64,000 nt of DNA from Arthrobacter subterraneus (GTDB taxonomy: Bacteria > Actinomycetota > Actinomycetes > Actinomycetales > Micrococcaceae). Below the pieces are notes generated by a model that saw only the letters and a program-made list of their open reading frames with translations, had not been told where the DNA came from and searched no databases. The stretch is taken from NCBI RefSeq assembly GCF_900099735.1, contig NZ_FNDT01000001.1, forward strand, positions 613,722 to 677,721, read 5' to 3'. Each line of letters starts with the position of its first letter. Position 1 is the first letter of the stretch. Shown here piece after piece: positions 1-9,567 of this stretch. Position numbers and translations under genes: made by a program.

Positions 1-14
1 GCGCGGTCAAGATT

Positions 15-68
15 ACTCGTTCAACGCGCGTCAGGCTCACTCGTTCAACGCGCGTCAGGCTCACTCGT
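15..68. repeat. 24-bp tandem repeat downstream of mnhG
   Basis: Two identical 24-bp units lie at 15-38 and 39-62, each beginning ACTCGTTCAACG, followed by a truncated third unit that begins at 63. The unit resembles the complement of the 3' end of mnhG (87-112), so it looks like tandem duplication of the gene tail including its stop region. 24 bp is eight codons, so the copies would stay in frame if the stop were read through. No other function is visible. Confidence 0.8.
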
Positions 69-85
69 CCGAGGGGCGGCCCGAC

Positions 86-469
86 TTACTCGTTCGACGC
101 CCGGTCAGCCTCTTTACGACGGCGGTTGGCCGCGTGTTCCACGACTTCGTCCAACTCGTCCATGCTGAGCAGGTCCTTGCGCAGGTGCTTGGTCCGGTAA
201 CCTGCGCGTCCCACCATGTGCGCGGAAACCGGAGCCGTCAGCAGCTGGAAGACCCAGCAAAGGACCAGCACAGGGATCACAGCCCAGGTGCGCTGCTGTA
301 CCGCAATTGCCAGCAGGAACAGCAGCAGGCCGAGCACCTGCGGCTTGGTCGCCGCGTGCATACGGCTCAACAGGTCAGGAAAACGCAGCAGGCCGACGGC
401 GGCGGCCAGCGACATGAGAGCCCCGCCTAGGAGCAGCACACCGGCAAGAAGATCCAGGGCCGCGTCCAT
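86..469 (-). CDS. mnhG: Mrp Na+/H+ antiporter subunit G
   Basis: Small subunit of the multisubunit Mrp (Mnh) cation/proton antiporter, which exports Na+ in exchange for H+ at the cell membrane. The 127-residue product has three hydrophobic segments and the family signature around RFPDLLSRMHAATKPQ, where the conserved PD and HAATK stretch is typical of MnhG. The C-terminal 35 residues are charged. It is the last gene of the operon, 7 bases after mnhF. The region just past its stop holds degenerate copies of its own tail (15-68). Confidence 0.93.
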   Translation of the reverse strand: MDAALDLLAGVLLLGGALMSLAAAVGLLRFPDLLSRMHAATKPQVLGLLLFLLAIAVQQRTWAVIPVLVLCWVFQLLTAPVSAHMVGRAGYRTKHLRKDLLSMDELDEVVEHAANRRRKEADRASNE

Positions 470-476
470 CAGCGGT

Positions 477-734
477 TCACTTCCTCTCCGTGACGAACCG
501 GGCCACCGTCACGGAAGCGATAAACCCGATGACCGAGGTCGCCACCAGGATCACCAGGCTGTTGGTGTGACCGTTGAACACCATGTCCGCCGCCAGTGCG
601 CCGCCCACAATGGCGAGCAGCACATCGACAGCCAGTACTCGGTCAAGGATCGAGGGTCCGCGTGCCACCCGGTAGATGGCGCAGAGCGCCGAGAATCCGA
701 GGATGACGGCCACAATGCCGAACAGGATGGTCAC
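477..734 (-). CDS. mnhF: Mrp Na+/H+ antiporter subunit F
   Basis: Small membrane subunit F of the Mrp antiporter. I place the start at the GTG at 734, which overlaps the mnhE stop as GTGA, the coupling used throughout this operon. The 29 residues upstream in the longer reading frame are unlike any Mrp subunit and lie inside mnhE. The 85-residue product has three membrane helices and the family motif RVARGPSILDRVLAVD in the first loop. It works only within the whole A-G complex. Confidence 0.92.
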   Translation of the reverse strand: MTILFGIVAVILGFSALCAIYRVARGPSILDRVLAVDVLLAIVGGALAADMVFNGHTNSLVILVATSVIGFIASVTVARFVTERK

Positions 735-1303
735 TGGTGTCCCCTTCCGTCGAGGTGATGCGGCGCAGGCATGCCCAGCCGTGCGAGATCCTCGCGTGAG
801 CCCATTGCCCGGATCAGCCATTCCTCGGTCCGCCGCACATTCCGGCGGACGTTCTCCGCGTCCTCGCTGGTAACGACGTTCAGGCAGTGCAGGTACAGGG
901 TGGAGGTGGATCGGTCCACCTCCACCACGAGGGACCCGGGGATCAGCGAGAGTGCGTGCCCGGTGGCCGTCACCAGCAGGTCAGAGGGACTGCGCAGCCG
1001 CACCGCAACCACCGCGTTCTTCAGGTGGGGGCCGCGGGTGAGCGCCAGCCAGAAGACCTGGACGCTGGCGAGGACCAACTGGTAGAGGAACCTGCCGGCA
1101 AACCCGACGGCGTACAGCAGGTTGAACCGCCCGCCCAGTTCAACCGGCGGGAGGTAGAGCAGGTTGGCAACGGCGAACGCGATCAGCGCGCCGAACAGCA
1201 GGTTGCCCGGGCTGAAATCCTGCCAGAGGGCTCCCCACACCAGCACAAGCCAGACCAGCAGTGGAAGTTCAACGAGGAGCGGGATGCGTTGCCTGGTCAT
1301 CAT
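731..1303 (-). CDS. mnhE: Mrp Na+/H+ antiporter subunit E
   Basis: Subunit E of the Mrp antiporter, 190 residues, with N-terminal hydrophobic helices followed by a soluble region. The stretch NLLFGALIAFAVANLLYLPP and the later PSDLLVTATGHALSLIPGS match the MnhE family, in which the second segment is strongly conserved. The start overlaps the mnhD stop by four bases (ATGA) and the stop overlaps the mnhF start, so translation is probably coupled. The C-terminal tail is about 20 residues longer than in many homologues. Confidence 0.93.
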   Translation of the reverse strand: MMTRQRIPLLVELPLLVWLVLVWGALWQDFSPGNLLFGALIAFAVANLLYLPPVELGGRFNLLYAVGFAGRFLYQLVLASVQVFWLALTRGPHLKNAVVAVRLRSPSDLLVTATGHALSLIPGSLVVEVDRSTSTLYLHCLNVVTSEDAENVRRNVRRTEEWLIRAMGSREDLARLGMPAPHHLDGRGHQ

Positions 1304-2928
1304 GGTGTGGTTCCTGCCGCTTCGGTGGCTCCCTCACCGAGGACCGCGTCAATATAGGGCGTCCGCTCCAGCATCTGCTGCGCCGCCTGGTCGCTCAGCG
1401 CGAACAGGGGCCCGCCCATGACGGTCAGGCTGACGCCGAGCAGGACCAGCCCGGCCGTGGCTCCCACCATGGTGCGCGGGAGCAGGTCCACGGCGTTCCG
1501 GCCCGCAAACTTCCCGGTGCTGTGTCCGGTGACCTTCCCCGAGGTGGTGGCGGCGGACCCGTCGTGTGAGGTGGACATCAGGATCGGGTCCGGGTGCGTA
1601 GCGTCCTCGGGCCTGCGCCAGAACGCGCGGTTCCATACCCGCGCAATCACCAGCAGGGTCAGGAGGCTGGTTGTCACGCTTGCTCCCACCAGCACAAAGG
1701 CCAGCGGCGTACCGAGCTCCACGCCTGCCTGCAGCAGGCCGAGCTTCCCGAGGAACCCGGAGAACGGCGGTATGCCTGCGAGGTTCATGCCGGGTACAAA
1801 GAACAGCAGTGCCAGGAAGGGGGAGATTTTCGCGAGCCCGCCGAGCCTGTCCATGTTGGCAGTTCCGCCGCGGCGTTCGATGAGGCCCGTCACGAGGAAC
1901 AGGCTGGTCTGCACAATGATGTGGTGCGCCACGTAGTACACCGCGGCTCCGAGACCGATGACGGTGGAGATGGCAAGCCCGAACACCATGTAGCCGATGT
2001 GGCTGACGAGCGTGAAGGAGAGCATACGTTTGATATCCGACTGTGCGAGCGCGCCGAGAATCCCCACAATCATGGTGAGCATCGCGACCACCATGAGAAG
2101 CGTATTGATCCGGTCGCCAGGGAACAGCAGCGTTTCAGTGCGGACCATCGCGTACACGCCGACCTTCGTCAGCAGGCCTGCGAACACCGCAGTAACCGGC
2201 GCCGGCGCTGTCGGGTAGGAGTCGGGCAGCCAGAACGACAGCGGGAAGACTGCCGCTTTGATGCCGAAGGCCACCAGCAGCATCAGATGGAGGATCATTT
2301 GCGTGGCGGGATCTATGTCGGCCAGTTTCAGAGCCAGGTCGGCCATGTTGATGGTGCCCGTGGCGGCGTAGATCATGCCGATGCTGATCAGGAACAGCAT
2401 CGATGACACCACGCTGACGACGACGTAGGTCACCCCGGCACGGATGCGCGGGGTGGTGCCGCCGAGGGTCATCAACACATAACTGGACGTAAGCAGGATT
2501 TCGAATCCGACGTACAGGTTGAACAGGTCACCCGCCAGGAAGGCGTTGGAAACACCGGCCACCAGAATCAGGTAGGTGGGGTGGAAGATCGAGATCGGGC
2601 CGTCCTCATCGCCGTCGGTCATGCCCTGGCCGGTGGCGTAGATCAGGACCGCCAGGCTCACCGCGGAGGAGACCACCAGCATCAGCGCGGAGAACTGGTC
2701 CACCACCATCGTGATGCCGAACGGTGCTGCCCATCCCCCGATGAAGACCGCCGTGGTTCCTCTCGCGCTTGCGTCCACGAGAAGGAACGCCTCGATCAGC
2801 AGCGTGACGCTCAACGTACCGATGCTCACCGCGCGCTGTGACCGGGAGTGGCGGATGAGAAGGAAGGCCATGGCCGCGCCGAGGAACGGCAGCACAACCG
2901 CCAGCGGCGCAAGGTTGGCTACATTCAT
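1300..2928 (-). CDS. mnhD: Mrp Na+/H+ antiporter subunit D
   Basis: Subunit D, a homologue of the proton-pumping NuoM/NuoN subunits of respiratory complex I. About 14 hydrophobic segments are visible in 542 residues. The quinone/proton-antiporter domain contains FNLYVGFEILLTSSYVL (glutamate in helix 5) and KAAVFPLSFWLPDSYPTAP (lysine of the proton path, then the conserved LPDSYPTAP loop). A polar insertion of about 50 residues rich in Ser, Thr and Gly occurs near residue 440-490. The gene overlaps mnhC upstream and mnhE downstream by four bases each. Confidence 0.95.
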   Translation of the reverse strand: MNVANLAPLAVVLPFLGAAMAFLLIRHSRSQRAVSIGTLSVTLLIEAFLLVDASARGTTAVFIGGWAAPFGITMVVDQFSALMLVVSSAVSLAVLIYATGQGMTDGDEDGPISIFHPTYLILVAGVSNAFLAGDLFNLYVGFEILLTSSYVLMTLGGTTPRIRAGVTYVVVSVVSSMLFLISIGMIYAATGTINMADLALKLADIDPATQMILHLMLLVAFGIKAAVFPLSFWLPDSYPTAPAPVTAVFAGLLTKVGVYAMVRTETLLFPGDRINTLLMVVAMLTMIVGILGALAQSDIKRMLSFTLVSHIGYMVFGLAISTVIGLGAAVYYVAHHIIVQTSLFLVTGLIERRGGTANMDRLGGLAKISPFLALLFFVPGMNLAGIPPFSGFLGKLGLLQAGVELGTPLAFVLVGASVTTSLLTLLVIARVWNRAFWRRPEDATHPDPILMSTSHDGSAATTSGKVTGHSTGKFAGRNAVDLLPRTMVGATAGLVLLGVSLTVMGGPLFALSDQAAQQMLERTPYIDAVLGEGATEAAGTTP

Positions 2929-3416
2929 CGCTTCTCCCTCCGTGTAGTGGTCCGGGTGCTGGGTCCGCGCTGCGCGCCGGGTGCTTCCTCCGCCTCTTCA
3001 ACCGGAGTGAATTCAGTGGTCTCCACGGGAATCTCTGCGTCATCCTCAGCATCGAAGCTGCTCTGCGACGCCACCCGGCGGTCCTCGATGTCGTCCTGGA
3101 CCTCGTCCTGGCGGCCGAGGACCCATGACCGGTAGATGATGCCGAGCATGAACGCCGTCACCGCGAAGGAGATGACAATCGAGGTGAGGATCAGCGCCTG
3201 CGGCAGGGGGTCGCTGTAATCCTCGGCAGGGATGCCGGCCGAATACAGGGGCGCTTTCCCCGCCGGTCCGCCGCCGGCGAGAAGCAGCATGTTCGCGCCG
3301 TTCGCGACGAGGATCAGACCGAGCAGGACCCGGGTCAGGCTTCGTTCCAGCAGAAGGTAGATCCCGGCAGCAAAGAGGGCGGCCATGATCACCAGCAGCG
3401 TGATGTTGACGCTCAC
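2925..3416 (-). CDS. mnhC: Mrp Na+/H+ antiporter subunit C
   Basis: Subunit C, a NuoK homologue. The first 105 residues form three membrane helices with the family motifs LLLERSLTRVLLGLILVANGANML and DPLPQALILTSIVISFAVTAF. Residues from about 110 form a hydrophilic, acidic tail (EVQDDIEDR through PVEEAEEAPG), making the protein 163 residues against roughly 115 in the Bacillus protein. Such tails are common in actinobacteria. Start and stop each overlap a neighbour by ATGA. Confidence 0.94.
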   Translation of the reverse strand: MSVNITLLVIMAALFAAGIYLLLERSLTRVLLGLILVANGANMLLLAGGGPAGKAPLYSAGIPAEDYSDPLPQALILTSIVISFAVTAFMLGIIYRSWVLGRQDEVQDDIEDRRVASQSSFDAEDDAEIPVETTEFTPVEEAEEAPGAQRGPSTRTTTRREKR

Positions 3417-6400
3417 GGAACCACCTCTTCCTTTGGACCCCTGGACTCTTCTTGTTCCGCCGCCGGTTCAGGCGTTCCGGCGTCGATGGTTGCGGTCTGA
3501 CCCTCGCTGCGTTCATCGATTTCCGAGCCGAGGCTGCGCAGCACGTCAAGAACCAGCCCCACCACCACCAGGTAGACCCCGATGTCGAAGATGGTGGAGG
3601 TGACGAACTTGATGTCTCCGAAGACGGGCCAGGTGAACTCGAGGATTGCGCTCTGGAACACCTGGCCGCCGAGGAACACCGGCACAATCGCGGTGAGCGC
3701 TGCGGTAGCCAGGCCCCCGCCCAACAGCAGCCCTGCGCTGACGGGGGTTGCCTCAGCCAGCTCGAACCGCCCGCCCGCAAGGTAGCGGATGGTCAGCGCC
3801 AGCCCCGCCATCAGACCGCCGGCAAAGCCCCCGCCGGGCAGGTTGTGCCCGGCGATCAGCAGGTAGATCGAAAAAACGATGATCGAGTGGAACAGCAGCC
3901 GCGTAACCACCTCGAAGATGATGGAGCGCCGCTCCGGAGCGAGCGTCCGTCCGGCGACAAGCCAGGCATCGTTGGCGGAGCTCGCGAACTTTTTCGCCAG
4001 CTCAAGGGCCGCGGCTTCCCGTCCGTAGGCATCGATCGGTTCCCGGTTCCGGCCTACAGTTCCGCTCTTGACGCCGTCCGCACGCAACCGGCCGTCGCCA
4101 CGGCCCCGGATGAAGATGAGGCTCGCAACACCGGTGGCTGCGATGGCGAGCACGCTGATCTCACCGAAGGTGTCCCAGGCCCTGATGTCCACCAGGGTGA
4201 CGTTGACAATGTTGGCGCCGCCGCCGTCGTCGTACGCCAGCGAGGGGAAGCTCCGCGAGATTGGCTCCGCCACCCGGGAAGCCATTGCAGACATGGCAAT
4301 GGCGGCCATCACCAGGCCAAAGGAGATTCCCAGCACTGCCCGCAGCACCCGGTATTTCCGGCCGGTTTCCCGCTGCCACAGGCGCGCGGGCAGCGATCTG
4401 AGCGCCAGCACGAAGGCAACCAGCACAATGGTTTCGACCAGAAGCTGCGTCAACGCCAGGTCCGGGGCGCCCTGCAGCGCGAAGATGAGCGCGATGCCGT
4501 AGCCGGTAAGTCCCACCATGATGACGGCCATGAACCGCTTGTTGGCGCGCAGTGCGGCCAACGCGCCCAGGATGACGACGACGCCGGCAATCAGCTGGGC
4601 GGGTGAGTCCGCCAGATACCATTCCTGCGGCACCGGCGCATTGAAGAGGATCAGCGCAGAGAGCGGGGTGAGGATCGCCATCGTCAGGATCACGAACAGG
4701 TAGAACGCCAGGGAACCACGCTGGGTCCGGCCGGTCAGCCAGACGGCGACATCATCGAGGACGCCGATCACGAACTTGTAGTTCTGTTCGGCGTCGATGT
4801 TTGTCGCCATCCTTGTCTGCAGCCGTTCGAACCGCTCGCGCAGCAGGAACAGGACGAGGCCGCCGCCGATGGTGGCCAGGGAGAGGAACAGTGCCGGCGT
4901 GACGCCGTGCCACAGCAGCAGGTGGGGTGTCTCCTCCACCGGCGGGAACAGACTCACGTACGGCTGGACAGCTGCGTCCAGCGGCACCGGCAGCAGTCCG
5001 AATACCACGGAGGCGGCAGCAAGCAGCGCCGGGGCAAAGAGGAAGGAGGGCTCCACCCGTTTGAATGGTGTGGGCATTGCTGACTTCCGTGCAAACCCGC
5101 CCCAGATGAAACGGGCGCTGTAGGCGAAGGTCAGCATCGAGCCGAGGACCATCCCTGCCAGGACCACCGCGCCGGACGGACCGTCTTCTGCCTGATGGAC
5201 GAACGCTTCGAGCACGGACTCCTTCGCCACGAAACCCAGCAGCGGTGGCAGGCCGGCCATGGATGCGGCGGCGAGGACAGCGACCGAGGCGAGCAAGGGC
5301 GCCGAGCGGCCGATACCGCACAGCTTGCGGATGTCGCGGGTGCCGGCCTGGTGGTCGATGATGCCGACCACCAGGAACAGCGTTGCCTTGAAGAAACCGT
5401 GCGCCAGCAGGAGACCGAGGCCGGCGAGCGCCGCCTCCTGGCCCCCGAGACCAACCACCATGGTCAGGAACCCGAGCTGGCTCACCGTCCCATACGCCAG
5501 CAGGAGCTTCAGGTCATGCTGGCGCAGGGCCTGCCAGCCCCCGAAGATCATCGTCACCAGCCCGAAAGCGAGCACAATCGGCGCCCACACAGCATGCTCG
5601 GAGAAGCCGGGCGCGAATCTGGCGACCAGGTAGATGCCCGCCTTCACCATGGCTGCGGCATGGAGATACGCGCTGACCGGTGTGGGCGCCGCCATGGCGC
5701 TCGGAAGCCAGAAGTGAAACGGCACCAGCGCTGACTTGGACAGCGCGCCCACCAGGATGAGCACGAAGGCGGTCTCAACCATCGGGCCGGTAAGCGCCTC
5801 TGCGCGGGCGAGGATGTCCGACATCCGGTAGGTTCCCGCCGACTGTCCCAGGAGGATCAGACCGACGAGCATGGCCAGGCCGCCGAGCGTTGTCACAATG
5901 AGCGCCTGCAACGCAGCCCGCCTGGCGGACAGCCGGTGCCGTGAGTACCCGATGAGCAGATAGGACAGCACCGTGGTGAGTTCCCAGAAGATGAACAGGA
6001 GGATGAGGTCGTCGGCAATCACGAGCCCGAACATGGCGCCGGCGAACGCAAGCAGGTGCGCGCCGAACGGTCCGATGTCCGCGTCGTCCTGTTTGAAGTA
6101 GCGGGCGCAGTAGAACAGCACGAGGGACCCGACGCCGAGGACCAGGATGCTGAGCACGGCCGATAGGGCGTCCATCCGGAACGCCAGCTCGAGCTGGAGC
6201 TGGGGGATCCAGGGAACGACGACGGACGGCGGTGCGTTGGGCTGGCCGCTGCCGAGACCCTGCCCGGTGCCGGTGTACGCGCCGAAGGTCATCAGCAGCC
6301 AGATGAAACCCGCCGCCGGAACGGCTGAAAGGACGTAGAACGCCGACCGTCCCATGAGCCGGAAGATCAGGGGCGCTATCCCGGCCACCGCGAAGAGGGC

Positions 6401-6418
6401 GATGAGCACGAGTAGCAC
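3413..6418 (-). CDS. mnhA: Mrp Na+/H+ antiporter subunit A fused to B
   Basis: First gene of the Mrp operon and its largest subunit, a NuoL homologue. The 1001 residues contain an N-terminal proton-translocating domain (FWELTTVLSYLLIG, then KSALVPFHFWLPSAMAAPTPVSAYLHAA), a middle MnhA extension with the QGAPDLALTQLLVET motif, and a C-terminal MnhB domain of about 150 residues (GHNLPGGGFAGGLMAGLALT). No separate mnhB is present, so A and B are one polypeptide, as in group-2 Mrp operons. The tail is acidic and hydrophilic. The operon promoter should lie in 6419-6586, but I cannot fix it. Confidence 0.95.
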   Translation of the reverse strand: MLLVLIALFAVAGIAPLIFRLMGRSAFYVLSAVPAAGFIWLLMTFGAYTGTGQGLGSGQPNAPPSVVVPWIPQLQLELAFRMDALSAVLSILVLGVGSLVLFYCARYFKQDDADIGPFGAHLLAFAGAMFGLVIADDLILLFIFWELTTVLSYLLIGYSRHRLSARRAALQALIVTTLGGLAMLVGLILLGQSAGTYRMSDILARAEALTGPMVETAFVLILVGALSKSALVPFHFWLPSAMAAPTPVSAYLHAAAMVKAGIYLVARFAPGFSEHAVWAPIVLAFGLVTMIFGGWQALRQHDLKLLLAYGTVSQLGFLTMVVGLGGQEAALAGLGLLLAHGFFKATLFLVVGIIDHQAGTRDIRKLCGIGRSAPLLASVAVLAAASMAGLPPLLGFVAKESVLEAFVHQAEDGPSGAVVLAGMVLGSMLTFAYSARFIWGGFARKSAMPTPFKRVEPSFLFAPALLAAASVVFGLLPVPLDAAVQPYVSLFPPVEETPHLLLWHGVTPALFLSLATIGGGLVLFLLRERFERLQTRMATNIDAEQNYKFVIGVLDDVAVWLTGRTQRGSLAFYLFVILTMAILTPLSALILFNAPVPQEWYLADSPAQLIAGVVVILGALAALRANKRFMAVIMVGLTGYGIALIFALQGAPDLALTQLLVETIVLVAFVLALRSLPARLWQRETGRKYRVLRAVLGISFGLVMAAIAMSAMASRVAEPISRSFPSLAYDDGGGANIVNVTLVDIRAWDTFGEISVLAIAATGVASLIFIRGRGDGRLRADGVKSGTVGRNREPIDAYGREAAALELAKKFASSANDAWLVAGRTLAPERRSIIFEVVTRLLFHSIIVFSIYLLIAGHNLPGGGFAGGLMAGLALTIRYLAGGRFELAEATPVSAGLLLGGGLATAALTAIVPVFLGGQVFQSAILEFTWPVFGDIKFVTSTIFDIGVYLVVVGLVLDVLRSLGSEIDERSEGQTATIDAGTPEPAAEQEESRGPKEEVVP

Positions 6419-6595
6419 GATGATCTCCTGATCTCTCCTGTAGAGACGGTCTGCTGACGGTCAAGGGCGTTCTCCATTCTACCCGCGGCATGCTTATACT
6501 CCGGCCCCGTTCAGCCCTCCGCTCAAGCGGCCGGCACCCGGAATAAAAAGCGGGGCTCAGACGGTTGAACTCCCCCAGCAGATAGCATGCAGCGT

Positions 6596-7945
6596 ATGAG
6601 CACGGAACCCCGCCGGCCCGCCGGCCGTCTACTGTCCAGGCCCGTACTTGCATGGGCTTCCTGGGACTGGGGCTCCGCCGCGTTCAATGCCGTCATGACC
6701 ACGTTCGTGTTCACCGTCTACCTGACCTCGGACGCGTTCGGCGGCGAGGCCTATGCATCCGGGGTGCTTGGAGCCGGCCTGGCGGTCGCGGGCCTGTTCA
6801 TTGCCCTGCTGGCACCCGTGACGGGCCAGCGATCCGATGTAGGCGGCCGCCGGAAGCTCTGGCTCGGAGTGAACAGCCTCGCAGTAGCCGTCCTGACCGC
6901 GCTGTGTTTCTTTGTCTTCCCGCGGCCGGAGCTGCTGCTCCTGGGCGTCGCGCTGATCGCGGCGGCCAACATCTTCTTCGAATTCGCCGGCGTCAACTAC
7001 AACGCGATGCTTGCGCAGATCTCCACGCCGTCCAGTATCGGCCGCGTCAGCGGTTTCGGTTGGGCGATGGGCTATGTGGGCGGCATTGCGGCCCTGGTGA
7101 TTGTGCTGGTTGCTTTTGTTCAGCCGGTCTTCGACTGGTTCGGTTCCAGCACTGAGGACGCCCTCAACATCCGGCTGGTTGCCGTGTTCTCCGCACTCTG
7201 GTTCCTCGCGTTCGCGCTACCGGTGATGTTCGCCGTGCCGGAAGTCCCGCGCCAGCGGAACGCCGACCGGCTAGGCTTCCTTGCGTCCTACGGCCTGCTC
7301 TTCCGCCGCATCAAGGCGATCTACCGGACCAGCCCGCACACCATCTTTTTCCTCCTCGCGAGCGCCATCTTCCGCGACGGCCTTGCGGCGGTGTTCACGT
7401 TCGGCGGCGTGATCGCGGCGGGAACCTTCGGCTTCGCGCTCAGCGAGGTGATCCTCTTCGCGATCGTCGGCAACGTCATCGCAGCGGTCGGTGCAGTGAT
7501 CGGAGGCTTCTTCGACGACCGCGTGGGCCCCAAGCTGGTGATCATCGTGGCGCTGATCGGGCTGCTGGTGTCCGGCACGGCGGTTCTGGTACTGGGTGCG
7601 GCGGACTACGAGTTCTTCGGGGTGCAGTGGAGCGGTGACACCACGTTCTGGGTTTTCGGGCTTCTGCTGACCCTGTTTGTGGGGCCGGCGCAGGCCTCGT
7701 CGCGTGCGTACCTTGCACGTCTGTCCCCCGCCGGTGAGGAGGGCGAGATGTTCGGCCTCTATGCAACTACAGGGCGCGCCGTCAGTTTCCTGGCTCCGGC
7801 ATTGTTCTCCCTCTTCATCGGCATCTTCGGCGAACAGCGGTTCGGGATCATCGGGATCCTGGTGGTGCTGCTTGCGGGACTGTTGGTGCTGCTGCCGGTG
7901 AAGCCGCCGGCAAAGGTGCCTCCCGCCGTCGTTCCTGCTCCCTGA
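6596..7945 (+). CDS. MFS transporter, UMF1/Atg22-like
   Basis: Twelve-helix major facilitator of the UMF1 (Atg22-like) type. The signature WASWDWGSAAFNAVMTTFVF near the N-terminus, the charged loop RSDVGGRRKLWL after helix 2, and the pattern GPAQASSRAYLARLSP late in the protein are typical. The substrate is unknown; yeast relatives export amino acids from vacuoles. I prefer the ATG at 6596 because a TAGCAT -10-like box (6583-6588) ends seven bases before it, while the upstream ATG at 6587 lies inside that box. The gene converges on dcd with only 27 bases between them. Confidence 0.85.
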   Translation: MSTEPRRPAGRLLSRPVLAWASWDWGSAAFNAVMTTFVFTVYLTSDAFGGEAYASGVLGAGLAVAGLFIALLAPVTGQRSDVGGRRKLWLGVNSLAVAVLTALCFFVFPRPELLLLGVALIAAANIFFEFAGVNYNAMLAQISTPSSIGRVSGFGWAMGYVGGIAALVIVLVAFVQPVFDWFGSSTEDALNIRLVAVFSALWFLAFALPVMFAVPEVPRQRNADRLGFLASYGLLFRRIKAIYRTSPHTIFFLLASAIFRDGLAAVFTFGGVIAAGTFGFALSEVILFAIVGNVIAAVGAVIGGFFDDRVGPKLVIIVALIGLLVSGTAVLVLGAADYEFFGVQWSGDTTFWVFGLLLTLFVGPAQASSRAYLARLSPAGEEGEMFGLYATTGRAVSFLAPALFSLFIGIFGEQRFGIIGILVVLLAGLLVLLPVKPPAKVPPAVVPAP

Positions 7946-7972
7946 ACCGTGTCTGCGCCCTGAGTTCTGCTG

Positions 7973-8587
7973 TCAGGCGCCGGCAGCGGGTTCCTGCTCC
8001 GCCGAGCCCTCCGTAATGGGAGTGCGGTGGAAATTCAGGTGGCTGCGCGACGCCGTCGGGCCCCTCTGACCCTGGTAACGGTTGCCGTACGTGCCGGAGC
8101 CGTACGAGTGCTCCGCGGGCGAGGTGAGCTTGAAGAAGCACAGCTGACCGATCTTGGAACCCGGCCAGAGCTTGATGGGCAACGTTGCCATATTGGACAG
8201 CTCCAGGGTGACGTGGCCGGAGAAGCCCGGGTCGATGAACCCGGCGGTTGAGTGGGTGAGCAGCCCCAGACGGCCCAGCGATGACTTGCCTTCGAGCCGC
8301 GCAGCGATGTCATCGGGCAGGGTGACCATCTCATAGGTGGAACCGAGGACAAACTCCCCCGGGTGCAGGATGAACGGCTCATCCGGAGCCACTTCGACCA
8401 GGCGCGTCAGGTCCGGCTGGTTCTCGGCCGGATCGATGTGGGCGTACTTGTGGTTGTCGAAGAGCCGGAAGAACCGGTCGATGCGGACGTCCACGCTCGA
8501 CGGCTGGACCATCGCGGGATCATAGGGATCGAGGAGAATGCGCTCGGCGGCAATTTCGGTTCGGATGTCGCGGTCTGAGATCAGCAC
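7973..8587 (-). CDS. dcd: dCTP deaminase (probably bifunctional with dUTPase)
   Basis: Converts dCTP to dUTP, or directly to dUMP in the bifunctional forms known from Mycobacterium and Methanocaldococcus, supplying dTMP synthesis. The 204-residue product carries the core [33 protein letters not shown], where the HVTLE glutamate is the catalytic residue, and the C-terminal substrate loop [12 protein letters not shown]. The HSTAGF segment matches the mycobacterial bifunctional enzyme. It lies 47 bases after the tryptophan dioxygenase gene on the same strand, a pairing with no known metabolic logic. Confidence 0.93.
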   Translation of the reverse strand: MLISDRDIRTEIAAERILLDPYDPAMVQPSSVDVRIDRFFRLFDNHKYAHIDPAENQPDLTRLVEVAPDEPFILHPGEFVLGSTYEMVTLPDDIAARLEGKSSLGRLGLLTHSTAGFIDPGFSGHVTLELSNMATLPIKLWPGSKIGQLCFFKLTSPAEHSYGSGTYGNRYQGQRGPTASRSHLNFHRTPITEGSAEQEPAAGA

Positions 8588-8634
8588 CGTCTAAAAATAC
8601 CGTACGAGGATTGCCGCAGATTCATCGGCGAAGC

Positions 8635-9489
8635 TCAGCGCCCGATCTCGGTTCTCACCGCAAACAATTCGGGGAAGAACGTCAGCTCCAGGGCCTTCTG
8701 GAGGAAACCGACCCCGCTCGAGCCGCCGGTTCCGCTCTTGTAGCCGATGGTGCGCTCCACCGTCTTCAGGTGCCTGAACCGCCACAGCTGGAAGTTGTCC
8801 TCCAGGTCCACGAGTTCCTCGCACGCCTCATAGACATCCCAGTGCCCGGCGGAGTCTTCGTAGACCTCCTTGTAGACCTGCACCAGAGCGGGGTTGAATT
8901 CGTGTGCCTGGGTGACGTCCCGCTCAAGCAGCTCCGCCGGGATAGCGTAGCCGCGCCGGGACAGGTAGCGGGTGAACTCGTCATAGATGCTCGTCTCGTG
9001 CAGCAGCCGGGACAGAAGCTCCCGGGCCTCAGGGTCACTTTCGAAGACCTGCAGCATCGCCGCGTTCTTGTTGCCCAGCAGGAATTCGACGGCGCGGTAC
9101 TGGTAGGACTGGAAACCGCTGGCCGCCTGGAGCGCACCACGGAATTCCGCATACTCCGACGGCGTCAGCGTCGCCAGCACGGACCACTGTTCGGTGAGGG
9201 ACCGCTGGATGTGCTTGATCCGGGCGATGCCCTTCATCGCTGCCCGCAGGTCATCGCTGCGCAGGCGCGTCCGGACCGCGCCAAGCTCATGCAGGACGAG
9301 CTTCAGCCAGAGCTCGGAGGTCTGGTGCTGGATGATGAACAGCATCTCGTCATGGTGCTCCGGCCGGCTGACTGGATGCTGTGCGCTCAGCAGCGCATCC
9401 AGCGCCAGGTACGAGCCGTAGCTCATCTTCTGCGAGAAGTCCTTCTCAATGCCGGCCTCGAGATCCCGGGTGTTCCGCTCCACACTCAT
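8635..9489 (-). CDS. kynA: Tryptophan 2,3-dioxygenase
   Basis: Haem enzyme that opens the indole ring of L-tryptophan to N-formylkynurenine, the first step of the kynurenine pathway. The 284 residues show the family hallmarks [36 protein letters not shown] and [16 protein letters not shown], plus the C-terminal [15 protein letters not shown] substrate loop. No other kynurenine gene is nearby. A TAGGCT -10-like box (9496-9501) ends six bases before the ATG, suggesting a leaderless transcript. It is divergent from the protealysin-like gene at 9568. Confidence 0.94.
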   Translation of the reverse strand: MSVERNTRDLEAGIEKDFSQKMSYGSYLALDALLSAQHPVSRPEHHDEMLFIIQHQTSELWLKLVLHELGAVRTRLRSDDLRAAMKGIARIKHIQRSLTEQWSVLATLTPSEYAEFRGALQAASGFQSYQYRAVEFLLGNKNAAMLQVFESDPEARELLSRLLHETSIYDEFTRYLSRRGYAIPAELLERDVTQAHEFNPALVQVYKEVYEDSAGHWDVYEACEELVDLEDNFQLWRFRHLKTVERTIGYKSGTGGSSGVGFLQKALELTFFPELFAVRTEIGR

Positions 9490-9542
9490 GGCCCCAGCCT
9501 AGTTCTTAGCTGGACATTGAAGACTGTCAGAGGCGGCAACTA

Positions 9543-9556
9543 GGTTGGACCCAACC
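9543..9556. promoter_or_regulatory. Small palindrome upstream of the protease operon
   Basis: GGTTGG-AC-CCAACC, a perfect 6-bp inverted repeat, sits just before the AAGGAGG ribosome site of the protease gene and within the divergent region shared with kynA. It could be an operator or a small leader hairpin. There is no direct evidence for either. Confidence 0.35.
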
Positions 9557-9567
9557 AAGGAGGCCGC

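Noticed and set aside
3452-4606. Long plus-strand frame inside mnhA
   Set aside because: It is antisense to a fully conserved subunit, has His/Gln-rich composition typical of high-GC shadow frames, and no ribosome site.
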